A DNA stretch of 64,000 nt from Polaromonas sp. Its GTDB lineage: Bacteria > Pseudomonadota > Gammaproteobacteria > Burkholderiales > Burkholderiaceae_C. Position 1 is the first letter of the stretch, and each line of letters opens with the position of its first letter. Made by a program: the position numbers and the translations under genes. The stretch covers positions 30,951 to 94,950 of the forward strand of contig JAQGNE010000015.1 of assembly GCA_028291985.1 (NCBI GenBank). The letters are read 5' to 3'. A model generated the notes under the pieces. The model had not been told where the DNA came from. It saw nothing but the letters and a program-made list of their open reading frames with translations, and ran no database searches. Shown here one piece after another: positions 17,844-26,108 of this stretch.

Positions 17844-19258
17844 ACGTACCAGTGCTGGTCATCAAGCTGAGCGGCCGCCGCGTGGGCATTCTGTTTGAAT
17901 CGCACCCGACAACGCAGAGCCTGTGATTCGTCTCGCCGTGGACGAAGACGACGCACGCGAACCGTTTGGCGCAAGCGCTGTGCTGTCCGAGTCTTACCGA
18001 GCAGCGGTCCCGGCCCAGCAACAGTCCTTCTGGCTGAACCGCGTGGCGCCCGCCTTCAACCAATTGCTGGGGCCGAGAGGCGACGTGCAGCTGCCCGCCT
18101 TCTTTCAGAACCTGCTGCCAGAAGGCAGTTTCAGGCGGCATGTGGCCGACGTGCCGGCATGGAGCCGTCCAACCACTTCAGCATGCTGGAGGCCTGCGGC
18201 AAAGACCTACCAGGTGCCGTGACGTCTGAATGGGAAAACACGGGCAGACTGAACCTGCAAAACCTGGTCACGCACGGCCAGGATGCGCTGGAAGCCAGCG
18301 TATGGGCAGAGCCTTTTCAGGATGCGCTGTCGATATCGGGTATCCAGGCCAAGCTGGGCGTGAACAGGAGTGCGGGTGGCCGTTTCGTGGGCCGCACCCG
18401 CCACGACGACACCGCCATCATCGGCAAGCTGCCCTCGGCCGAGCACCCGCGCATGCCGCAGATGGAAGACCTGAGCATGCGCCTGGCGCGCCTGGCCGGC
18501 GTTGACACCTGCGCCGTCGAACCAGCCGACATGAAGGCACTGGGCGCGGCGCACCGGTACGACCTCGGCAGCGAAGCGGAAGGACGCTTTCTGGCCGTCA
18601 CCCGCTTTGACCGCAGCCCGGCCGGGCGCGTGCAATTTGGAGACATTGCGCAGGTGATGGGGTGTCTCCCGACAGCAAATACACCTTGAGCTGTCTCCTG
18701 GTGGCGCAAACCCCGAAAGACCTGCCCCGCGCTGGAATGCCTGCGGTGCACGAGCTGCTTCCCCGTATCGAGGTCAACGAGCTGCTGGGCAACGCCGACA
18801 GGCACCTGAAAAACCTGGGCCTGCTGTACCGAGACGGGCGCAACGCCGAGCTTGCCCCGGCCTACGATCTCCTCAGCACCTGTGTCTACCTGGGAAAGCA
18901 AGGCCATGCGCTGGCGCTGCTGCCAGACGAAACCCGCAAGCCCGTTCCCCGTGCATCGCTGCTGACGCCCCGCTCGCTGTTGAGGTTCAGCAATGCGCTG
19001 GAAATTGCGCCCAAGGACGCCAGCCGTGCAGTTCGTCAAGCGGCCAGGCTCGCTGCCCAGCACTGGCTGGAGCCGATCAGGCCGGCGGACATCACGCCGC
19101 GCCAGCGCCGGGTGCTGCTGGACCGCCTTTGCAGGCACCTGCACTTCAGGCAGGCGCTGACGGCACTCAAGACCCGGCCCTCAGCGCTGCCTGGGATGCT
19201 GCGTCGCAGGCAGCGGCAACGCAACATCAAAGCGCGGCTTCAACAGCAGCCATGCTGA
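17840..19258 (+). pseudogene. hipA-like serine/threonine kinase toxin, frameshifted
   Basis: The remains of a HipA-family kinase spread over successive frames. Frame one (17840) starts MNVPVLVIKLSGRRVGILF and stops at 17924-17926. A second frame continues from 17923 (VIRLAVDEDDAREPFGASAV) to about 18155. A third covers MEPSNHFSMLEACGKDLPGA to about 18660 and includes KLGVNRSAGGRFVGRTRHDD. A fourth runs from about 18662 to the stop at 19258 and holds the catalytic-loop motif NADRHLKN and the activation region LAPAYDLLSTCVY. Three frameshifts rule out a functional kinase. Loss of both partners fits joint decay of the module. Confidence 0.88.
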
Positions 19259-19259
19259 T

Positions 19260-19322
19260 GCTATTTAAATGATAGCTATCAGCCCTTTATATACCTGGGG
19301 CTAGAGGCATATTTGCCTTGAA
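19260..19322 (+). repeat. 63-bp palindromic repeat, intergenic copy 4
   Basis: The copy has GCTAT-N7-ATAGCT followed by a GGGGCTAGAGGC arm and an AT-rich end. It lies one base after the hipA remnant and before the convergent ykvA-like gene. I used this copy as the alignment reference. The sense frame is closed by TAA at its third codon. Confidence 0.85.
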
Positions 19323-19350
19323 AAACAGATTCAGGCGCTGGTAGCACCCA

Positions 19351-19623
19351 TCAGCCGGCACGGCTTCGTACCGCTTGCGCGACGTCTGGCGGCAAGCGCT
19401 TGAGCAGCCAGCGAACCGCCAACGGCACCAGCACCAGATCGTCCATCACGCCGATAAACGGCAGCACATCCGGGATGATGTCGATAGGCGAAATGAGGTA
19501 CAGCGCAATCAGCGCGCAACCCCACTTCAACCAAGCCGGCGCACCAGGGTGGCGCAGCGCAAACCACAGCCGGCGCGCATCGCCACGCAGCACGGTCCAC
19601 AGCAGGGTCAGACGTTTGAACAT
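19351..19623 (-). CDS. YkvA family (DUF1232) membrane protein
   Basis: A 90-residue protein matching DUF1232: a basic N-terminus, a hydrophobic stretch WGCALIALYLISPIDIIPDV and then PFIGVMDDLVLVPLAVRWLL. The S-P-I-D-I-I-P-D motif is the hallmark of the family, whose role is unknown. It is a single gene, convergent with the hipA remnant. Confidence 0.88.
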   Translation of the reverse strand: MFKRLTLLWTVLRGDARRLWFALRHPGAPAWLKWGCALIALYLISPIDIIPDVLPFIGVMDDLVLVPLAVRWLLKRLPPDVAQAVRSRAG

Positions 19624-19764
19624 GGGCCAGTTCTTCCTTTTGGTCGCAACCCGTAGCGGGCTTTCTAACAGATGGCACCGAACCGGTAGGCTGCAAGAGC
19701 GGCGTCACCTTGCGTTACAGGATGCTCCGGCGGCAGGGGCGCTGCCGCAAGGCTCTGCCGACGT

Positions 19765-20235
19765 TCATTCGAGAAGCCGGCTGATATGCAGCCAATGCTG
19801 AAGCTCTACGGGCGTGATCGACAGGCGACTGCCCTTTTTCAGCACCAGCAGGTTATCCAGCGCTGCATCGGCACGAAGCTCGGGCAGGCTCAGCGTGCGC
19901 GTTTTCCTCAAGGCCTGCACATTCACCAGCACCCAGCGCGGTGCCGCGTGGGTTGACTTCGAATCGTGATAGCGCGACGTCGCATCAAACTGCGTCGGGT
20001 CAGGGTAGGGCCAAGACGCTACCCGCGCCAGGCCCACAATGCCCGGCTCGGCACAACTGGAGTGATAAAACAGCACGCCATCGCCTACCGCCATGGCGTC
20101 CCGCATGAAATTGCGCGCCTGGTAATTTCGAACCCCGACCCAGGCGACCGTGGAATCTTGCGCCGCGAGTGCATCGTCGATCGAACAATCATCGGGCTCG
20201 GATTTCATCAACCAGTAGTTCACGCCAGTTCCCAT
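19765..20235 (-). CDS. EVE domain-containing protein
   Basis: A 156-residue protein of the EVE (thymocyte nuclear protein 1-like) family, a PUA-related fold that binds modified bases in DNA or RNA. Motifs: YWLMKSEPDDCSIDDAL, WVGVRNYQARNFMRDAM, GVLFYHSSCAEPGIVGLARV and the closing LSITPVELQHWLHI. The open frame runs 50 codons further upstream, but those residues look non-coding and the family starts at about the ATG at 20235. EVE proteins are often near restriction or defence genes; none is seen here. Confidence 0.9.
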   Translation of the reverse strand: MGTGVNYWLMKSEPDDCSIDDALAAQDSTVAWVGVRNYQARNFMRDAMAVGDGVLFYHSSCAEPGIVGLARVASWPYPDPTQFDATSRYHDSKSTHAAPRWVLVNVQALRKTRTLSLPELRADAALDNLLVLKKGSRLSITPVELQHWLHISRLLE

Positions 20236-20435
20236 ATTTTTTGAGATGAATGCTGCGCCGCCGGCAGGGTTGGAACCACGGCCTCCAGCCCTATGTGGTC
20301 TTCTGTCGGAGAAACCGGCCGGCCAGGATGACGCCCTGTGTCCACATTGGCAGGCCCGCTGATGGCGATCTCCTACAGATGGCACACACGGATATTTTTA
20401 CGATATTTTCAAAGCTTATGTGCTGAAACCGCGCC

Positions 20436-22448
20436 GTGCCGTCCGGCAAACAAGCGGCTTCAGCTCATGAGCCGGCAGCACAATTTTTGGAGTACCAATT
20501 GCCAAAGAATTATTTGGCGTCGTCGTTACCAGCACATGAACTGGCAGAACTCCACCGCCTGATGATGGAGGATATCAAGGAGGTGGCGGTTTTCTTCATG
20601 AATGCCGAAGGTGTGATTACCGTGTGGAACCGTTCTGCGCAAGACATGAAAGGCTATCCGGCCGAAGAAGCAATTGGCAGCCACTTGCGGCTTTTGTATA
20701 CCGAGCCTGACCGGGAAAGGCAGTGGGCTGAGCACAACTTGCGGGAAGCCTCGCGCAGCGGCTTTTACCGCGAGGAAACCTGGCGTCGGCGCAAAGACGG
20801 CACGCTGTTCTGGGCGCGCATCGCGTTGACGGCGCTGCGGGACTCCTCCGGAAAACTGCTGGGTTACTCAAAAGTAACGGTCGACCTGACGGATCACAAG
20901 CTGCTGGAGCGCTGCGTCAAGGAGCGCGAAGAAACACGGCGCATCCTGAGCACTGCCAACGCTGCCCTCTGGACCTGGGATCCGGAGTCCGAGCGTGTGG
21001 AGGTGTCGGCTAATTTTCATGGCTTGCTGGGCTATGAAGACACCCCCGACAGCATGACCTTTGCCCAATGGATGGAACTGTTTCATCCGCTGGACAAGCC
21101 GATGGTGGAGGAGAAATTCAGAAAAACCGATGTGTCCCGGCCCGGCGTGCCGCTGGTGATGGAGGTACGGATGTGCAAGAAGGACGGCACACACCGCTGG
21201 TTTCATGCGCACGCCGACTGGTTTCGGGAGTCAGCCGGAAAACCCTTTGTGCTCAGTGGCGTCAATGTGGATATTCATGACCTGAAAATTGCAGAAGACG
21301 AGCTCAGGCGTGCGGTTGCCAAGCTCCGGGAAGCAGATGCCCGCAAGGACGAGTTCCTGGCAATGCTGGCGCACGAACTGCGAAACCCGCTGGCCCCGAT
21401 ACGCTCGGCGGCAGAACTCCTCAAGCTGATGAAGTTTCAGGGCGCTGACGACAGGGTGCGCCAGACGAGCGAGATCATTGCGCGTCAGGTTGACCATATG
21501 ACCAGCCTGGTCGACGACCTGCTGGACGTGTCCAGGGTGACGCGCGGGCTGGCCAAGCTCGACAAAGTGCCGCTGGACCTGACGCTCATCGTCATGGATG
21601 CGGTGGAACAGGTTGACCCGCTGGTGCGCACCAGGCGCCATCACCTGGGGTTGCAGCTATGGCCCGGGGACGTCACGGTGGTAGGCGATCAGAAGCGTCT
21701 GGTGCAGGTGGTGGCGAATTTGCTCAACAATGCCGCCAAATACACGCCCGAGGGCGGCAACATCGTGGTGAGCACCGAAGTCAGGGAGGGTGAAGTTCTG
21801 CTCAGCGTGGTAGACAACGGCATCGGTATCGACCCTGAACTGTCGGCGCGGGTTTTCGAGCTGTTTGCGCAGGCCAAGCGCAGCCCGGACCGGTCGTCAG
21901 GCGGCCTGGGACTAGGGCTGGCGCTGGTCAAAAGCCTGGTGGAGCTGCATGGAGGCACGGTCATGTGTGTCAGCGAAGGTGGCGGCAAAGGCAGCCGGTT
22001 CACCGTTTGCCTGCCGTTGGCGTCGGCAACCCGGCAGGATGCCGCAGAAGACCCGTCAGGGGACCATATGACCGGCCCCGACAAGGCACTTCGTATTCTG
22101 GTGGTCGACGACAACGTCGATGCCGCGCAGATGCTGGCCATGTTCTTGAAAGTATCGGGGTACCACGTCGATGTGGAACTGGACCCCTTGCGGGCGCTGG
22201 AGCGCTCCCGGATTTCGCCGCCAGATGTTTTTCTGCTGGATATTGGCCTGCCTGAAATGGATGGCAATGAACTTGCGCGGCGGCTCCGTGCGCAGCCGGA
22301 AACAGAGAATGCGCTACTTGTGGCAGTGACCGGTTACGGCTATGCGCATGACCGGGAGAAGTCGCTGGCTTCCGGATTTGACCATCACTTTGTCAAGCCG
22401 GTAGATCCGAGCAAGTTGCTGTCCCTTTTGAGCGAGGAAAGCAAATGA
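20436..22448 (+). CDS. PAS-PAS hybrid sensor histidine kinase/response regulator
   Basis: A 670-residue soluble hybrid kinase with no membrane segment. Order: PAS 1 (~40-150, NAEGVITVWNRSAQDMKGYP), PAS/PAC 2 (~165-285, WTWDPESERVEVSANF), HisKA with phospho-acceptor His313 in MLAHELRNPLAPIRSA, HATPase with N-box Asn431/Asn432 (LLNNAAKYTPEGG), G1 (VVDNGIGID) and G2 (GGLGLGLALVKSLVELHGG), then a receiver domain with the acidic pair Asp558/Asp559, phospho-acceptor Asp602 in LLDIGLPEMDG and Lys654. The start is a GTG at 20436; the first in-frame ATG is at 20562, which would cut only the unstructured N-terminus. It senses an internal cue through PAS 1, and any output partner is elsewhere. Confidence 0.9.
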   Translation: MPSGKQAASAHEPAAQFLEYQLPKNYLASSLPAHELAELHRLMMEDIKEVAVFFMNAEGVITVWNRSAQDMKGYPAEEAIGSHLRLLYTEPDRERQWAEHNLREASRSGFYREETWRRRKDGTLFWARIALTALRDSSGKLLGYSKVTVDLTDHKLLERCVKEREETRRILSTANAALWTWDPESERVEVSANFHGLLGYEDTPDSMTFAQWMELFHPLDKPMVEEKFRKTDVSRPGVPLVMEVRMCKKDGTHRWFHAHADWFRESAGKPFVLSGVNVDIHDLKIAEDELRRAVAKLREADARKDEFLAMLAHELRNPLAPIRSAAELLKLMKFQGADDRVRQTSEIIARQVDHMTSLVDDLLDVSRVTRGLAKLDKVPLDLTLIVMDAVEQVDPLVRTRRHHLGLQLWPGDVTVVGDQKRLVQVVANLLNNAAKYTPEGGNIVVSTEVREGEVLLSVVDNGIGIDPELSARVFELFAQAKRSPDRSSGGLGLGLALVKSLVELHGGTVMCVSEGGGKGSRFTVCLPLASATRQDAAEDPSGDHMTGPDKALRILVVDDNVDAAQMLAMFLKVSGYHVDVELDPLRALERSRISPPDVFLLDIGLPEMDGNELARRLRAQPETENALLVAVTGYGYAHDREKSLASGFDHHFVKPVDPSKLLSLLSEESK

Positions 22449-22480
22449 GTACCACGCTCTAAGTACAACGGCTTGGGGCC

Positions 22481-23758
22481 TCAAGGCTCGAAGTTCACGG
22501 CGGCTGGCCGGCCCGGGAGGTGCAGCGTGGGCAGGGTTGCTGGCGCGCTCGCTAGCAGCCGGCCTTTTCGCCAGACCTTCAGGCGGTTCGGCCTGAGCCG
22601 TATGGCATCTATCGCATCCCTTGCCTGGAGCAGCACAAAGCTGGCATCGCAGCCGGCTGCGATACCGTAGCGCGGAAGGTGCATGACCCGCGCAGCATGG
22701 ATGGTGACCGCGTCAAAACAGGCGCGCATGCCTTCCTGGCTGGTCATCTGCGCTACATGCAGGCCCATGTGCGCCACTTCCAGCATGTCGGCCTGCCCCA
22801 GGCTGTACCAGGGGTCCATCGCGCAGTCATGGCCGAAAGCGACAGTGACGCCGGCCGCCATCAGCTCGGGCACGCGTGTCATGCCACGGCGCTTGGGGTA
22901 GGTGTCGTGGCGACCCTGCAGCGTGATGTTGATCAACGGGTTGGCGATCACGCTGACGCCGGATTCAGCGATCAGGGGCAACAGTTTGCTCACATAGTAG
23001 TTTTCCATGCTGTGCATGGAGGTGCAGTGGCTGCCGCTGACCCGGCCCTGCAGACCGAGGCGCTGGGCCTCGAACGCCAGGGTCTCGATGTGCCGGCTCA
23101 TCGGGTCATCGGATTCGTCGCAGTGCATGTCAACCAGCTTTCCGCGTTCGGCGGCAATCTCACACAGCAGCCTGACGCTGGCTGCGCCTTCGGTCATCGT
23201 CCGCTCGAAGTGCGGAATACCGCCCACCGCGTCCACGCCCTTGTCGAGCGCACGCTTGAGGTTTTCGATACCGCCTTTGCTACGCAGTACACCGTCCTGG
23301 GGAAACGCAACCAGCTGCAGGTCGATATAGGGCGCCACCTGTTTCCTGACCTCCAGCAGGGCATCGACTGCCAGCAAGCTGGCGTCGCTGGTGTCGACAT
23401 GGGTGCGTATGGCCAGCAGACCCTTGGCCACCGCCCAGTCGCAGTACGTAAGGGCCCGTTCAATGATGGCTTCGGCCCGCAGCAGAGGCTTGAGCTCGCC
23501 CCACAGCGCAATGCCTTCCAGCAACGTGCCGCTTTCATTGACGCGCGGCAGGCCATAGCTGAGCGTGGCGTCCATATGAAAGTGCGGGTCGACGAATGGC
23601 GGGCTGAGCAGGTAGCCGCCGGCATCGACGGTTTCGGTTGCCTTGGCGCCAGCGATGGGACCTTTTGTCACGTCGGTGATCTTGCCGTTTTGCACGGCAA
23701 TCGTCATGCTGGTTCGTCCGTCGGCCAGGGCGGCGTTGGTGATGAGAAGGTCAAGCAT
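22481..23758 (-). CDS. cytosine deaminase-like amidohydrolase (URC cluster)
   Basis: A 425-residue metal-dependent amidohydrolase close to CodA cytosine deaminase. Ligands and motifs: His59 and His61 in FVDPHFHMDATLSYGLPRVN, RTHVDTSDASL, VDMHCDESDDP with a metal His and the catalytic Glu, SHCTSMHSM, and the metal Asp in AFGHDCAMDPWYSLG. Cytosine deaminase makes uracil, the input of the URC pathway, and the gene is the last of the minus-strand cluster URC1-URC4-upp. A 313-bp gap with a GC-rich repeat separates it from upp, so it may be partly uncoupled. Related amidohydrolases use other substrates, so cytosine is inferred. Confidence 0.83.
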   Translation of the reverse strand: MLDLLITNAALADGRTSMTIAVQNGKITDVTKGPIAGAKATETVDAGGYLLSPPFVDPHFHMDATLSYGLPRVNESGTLLEGIALWGELKPLLRAEAIIERALTYCDWAVAKGLLAIRTHVDTSDASLLAVDALLEVRKQVAPYIDLQLVAFPQDGVLRSKGGIENLKRALDKGVDAVGGIPHFERTMTEGAASVRLLCEIAAERGKLVDMHCDESDDPMSRHIETLAFEAQRLGLQGRVSGSHCTSMHSMENYYVSKLLPLIAESGVSVIANPLINITLQGRHDTYPKRRGMTRVPELMAAGVTVAFGHDCAMDPWYSLGQADMLEVAHMGLHVAQMTSQEGMRACFDAVTIHAARVMHLPRYGIAAGCDASFVLLQARDAIDAIRLRPNRLKVWRKGRLLASAPATLPTLHLPGRPAAVNFEP

Positions 23759-23895
23759 GAAAAGAGAGCCTCACTGGTCGATGGCGGTGAACTTGCTCAG
23801 CGCCTCGCAGCGCACCAAGTCGGGATTCAGGCAAGGGCCGTCAGACAGAAACCAAGAACCGCTCTAAAAGTCCACCGCGCGCAGATCCCCGACTG

Positions 23896-24054
23896 ATCAA
23901 GCAGGGACCGCGGGACTGGCTATACCAGACCGCAGGCGCAGCGGCCTTCGGCTTGGGCTGCGGGACACAGCCCTTCTTCGTGCCGTCCAAACCTGTATTG
24001 GGAGGCTCGGAGCCGAGGCACCCGCCCCCTCGGGGGGCAGGGTGCTATGCGAAG
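23896..24054 (-). repeat. GC-rich intergenic repeat, copy A
   Basis: Segments CGCGGGACTGGCT, AGACCGCAGGCGCAGCGG and CCCTCGGGGGGCAGGG match, in the same order, the inverse complement of 56386-56470. It fills the 313-bp gap between upp and the cytosine deaminase-like gene. This copy is longer because of an internal stretch (about 23950-24010) that is absent from copy B. I see no open frame that looks real in the gap. Confidence 0.65.
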
Positions 24055-24071
24055 TGAGCAACCGCGCGGGC

Positions 24072-24713
24072 TCATTTGGTTCCAAAAATACGGTCACCGG
24101 CATCGCCTAGCCCTGGCAGGATGTAGCCATGGCTGTTGAGCTCGCGGTCAATGGCTGCGGTGTAGATGTGGACATCCGGGTGCGCTGACGTCAGCGCACG
24201 CAGGCCCTCGGGACAGGTCAGCAGGCACACGAACTTGACGGACTTCGGGTTCAGTTCCTTGAGCCGCTCGACGGCCGCAATGGCTGAGTTGCCGGTGGCG
24301 AGCATCGGGTCGACGATGACGATGTCGCGTTCTTCCATGTCGTGCGGCATCTTGAAGTAATACTCGACGGCGGTCAGCGTCTTGGGGTCACGGTACAGGC
24401 CGACATGGCCGACGCGTGCGCCCGGCACCACGCTGAGCATGCCTTCGAGGATGCCGTTGCCGGCGCGCAGGATGGACACGAACACCAGCTTCTTGCCGTC
24501 GATAACCTTTGACGTCGTGGTTTCCAGCGGGGTTTCGATCTCGATATCCTGCATTGGCATGTCGCGTGTGACCTCATAGGCCATCAGCATGCTGAGCTCA
24601 TGGAGCAGCGTGCGAAAGGTGTTGGTTGATGCATCCTTGCGCCGCATCAGGGTCAGCTTGTGCTGCACCAGCGGGTGATCGATAAGGTGTACGTGGTCGC
24701 CGTAAGGTGTCAT
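24072..24713 (-). CDS. upp: uracil phosphoribosyltransferase
   Basis: Converts uracil and PRPP to UMP; 213 residues, close to the usual 208-209. Diagnostic motifs are [20 protein letters not shown] at the start, the PRPP loop [11 protein letters not shown], and the C-terminal [17 protein letters not shown] uracil-binding segment. In a simple salvage role it would stand alone or with uraA. Here it sits in the URC1-URC4 cluster, where yeast URC6 is also a uracil phosphoribosyltransferase, so it most likely feeds uracil into the catabolic route. The spacing of 78 bp to URC4 is consistent with one transcript. Confidence 0.96.
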   Translation of the reverse strand: MTPYGDHVHLIDHPLVQHKLTLMRRKDASTNTFRTLLHELSMLMAYEVTRDMPMQDIEIETPLETTTSKVIDGKKLVFVSILRAGNGILEGMLSVVPGARVGHVGLYRDPKTLTAVEYYFKMPHDMEERDIVIVDPMLATGNSAIAAVERLKELNPKSVKFVCLLTCPEGLRALTSAHPDVHIYTAAIDRELNSHGYILPGLGDAGDRIFGTK

Positions 24714-24791
24714 GGGTTGCTTGTTGCCTGGAAAAAATGAAGTGTGCGCTGCCGAGTTGGAGCAGAAGGTCAGTTTCCCACGCCCCGCGAC

Positions 24792-26108
24792 TCAAAAAAC
24801 TGTGCCGTCACTGTCGATGTTCAGCGGCGGAAGCCCATGATGCAATTGCTGCGCCAGCGCACGGCCCGCCGCCCAGGTGCCGCCTTCCAGCACGCAAGCA
24901 AGCGGCATCTGGGCCTCGCTCACGCCCAGTTGGTCTCTGACCAAGGGCGCCAGTTCGTCCAGCAATGCAACTGTCAATGCGCGCCATTCAACGATCAACT
25001 CGTCGCCGGCAGCGTGCGGCCGCGTAGCTAGCGCTGCATCTTTCAGGCGCAGCACGCCGGCGTCCAGAAACAGCCCGCCATTCCGGTATTCAGGCAGCCC
25101 GGTCAGGTCGTTCAGGCCTTCCACTGCAACGCCGGCCCATTCAAAGGGTTCCAGCAGCGAATAGGTAAGCCACTGCGACAGCTTGTGAAACGGCATCCAG
25201 CCGGCACTGAGGTCGTCTGCGCCATCGCCGCTGATGGCAGCATGACGCCAGCAATCGCCCAATGCTATGCCTTTAATAGCGTTATCCGCAGGCCAGATGG
25301 GGGCGAGGCCAGACAAAAGCACTGAAAGCAGGTCATGCGCCCTGATGCAGGGTGCCGACATCTGTTGCGGCGGGTTCTGGGTAAGCAGGTCGAACAGGTG
25401 GCCCGGCCGACCCGTCTGGCCAAAAAGACCCGGCTGCGCCTCAAGCGCCTGCCCCAGCCTGCGCAGGAGGTCGGCGCGCCCTTCAAGGCCTACCAGCGGA
25501 TTGGTTCGGCTTACCTGGAAAGCCGCGCCGATTGCCTGCGCCGTTACCGCTTGCAGGCCCTTGGCGTCGGCCTGAAAGGGCAGCGCGTCGTCGCTGGAAA
25601 AAAGCCCGGACATGAAGGCATGAAAGCTGGCCACACCCAGACCTTCAGAGCGGGTGTATTCATGCCTGCTGCTGGAGCCGGAAATCGTCTCGCAGTAAGC
25701 CCAGTCAGGCCCGGCTCCGGCGTCGAGCAGCACGCTCACCAGGGCCAGATCAATCTGTGCCCGAGCGCGCTGTGCGGGCAACGCGCGGCCCAGTGCCTCG
25801 TCAAGCTGTGCGGCCCGGTCAACGCCACCAGTTTCAAAATGCCTCCATCGGCTGTGGTACGGAATCTTCAGGCTGGGATAACGTGCGCGGGTCAGCTCTG
25901 CCACCACGATGGCGGTCGTCAGCATCGAGCTGTCGTTGACAGTGAACCAGGCCGATTCGCCACGCCGGGCGCGCGCCAGCAGCATGCCAGCGCGGTCGCG
26001 AATCGTTTTTGTAGAGCGTAATCGGGCTATAGCCCTTTCAGTAACTGGGGATGCAGCTATTGAGTTAATAGCAATAGCCTGAATAGGGAAACTGCTGGTT
26101 TCAGGCAT
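24792..26108 (-). CDS. DUF1688 family protein, URC4-like (uracil catabolism)
   Basis: A 438-residue member of DUF1688, the family of yeast URC4, needed for uracil catabolism by the URC pathway. Family motifs: KIPYHSRWRHFETGGVDR, SVLLDAGAGPDWAY, SEGLGVASFHAFMSGLFSS, ALGDCWRHAA, PFHKLSQWLTYSLLEPFEWA, and LPEYRNGGLFLDAGVL. The biochemical reaction is not established. Its ATG overlaps the URC1 stop by 8 bp, indicating coupling. The N-terminal residues 13-33 derive from a palindromic repeat copy and have an AT-rich codon choice unlike the rest; a second candidate copy overlaps the region before GDCWRH. Confidence 0.88.
   Translation of the reverse strand: MPETSSFPIQAIAINSIAASPVTERAIARLRSTKTIRDRAGMLLARARRGESAWFTVNDSSMLTTAIVVAELTRARYPSLKIPYHSRWRHFETGGVDRAAQLDEALGRALPAQRARAQIDLALVSVLLDAGAGPDWAYCETISGSSSRHEYTRSEGLGVASFHAFMSGLFSSDDALPFQADAKGLQAVTAQAIGAAFQVSRTNPLVGLEGRADLLRRLGQALEAQPGLFGQTGRPGHLFDLLTQNPPQQMSAPCIRAHDLLSVLLSGLAPIWPADNAIKGIALGDCWRHAAISGDGADDLSAGWMPFHKLSQWLTYSLLEPFEWAGVAVEGLNDLTGLPEYRNGGLFLDAGVLRLKDAALATRPHAAGDELIVEWRALTVALLDELAPLVRDQLGVSEAQMPLACVLEGGTWAAGRALAQQLHHGLPPLNIDSDGTVF
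25264..25326 (+). repeat. 63-bp palindromic repeat, candidate coding copy in URC4
   Basis: The copy has GCTAT-N7-ATAGC, then 18 bases and GGGGGCGAGG, the same spacing and same ten bases as the nadD copy. It is antisense to URC4 and uses the same antisense frame as the dapE and prmB copies (ending N-A-I-K-G-I-A). However, the encoded segment sits next to a conserved DUF1688 motif with no obvious length gain, so chance similarity or conversion remains possible. Confidence 0.4.
26010..26072 (-). repeat. 63-bp palindromic repeat, in-frame copy at the URC4 N-terminus
   Basis: In the URC4 sense the copy is GCTAT-N7-ATAGCT, then CCCCAG and GGGCTATAGCC. It encodes residues 13-33 (AINSIAASPVTERAIARL and on). 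It ends just before the IRDRAG segment, where the family-like sequence seems to begin. Orientation and frame match the copies in nadD and the ABC-F gene. Confidence 0.75.
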
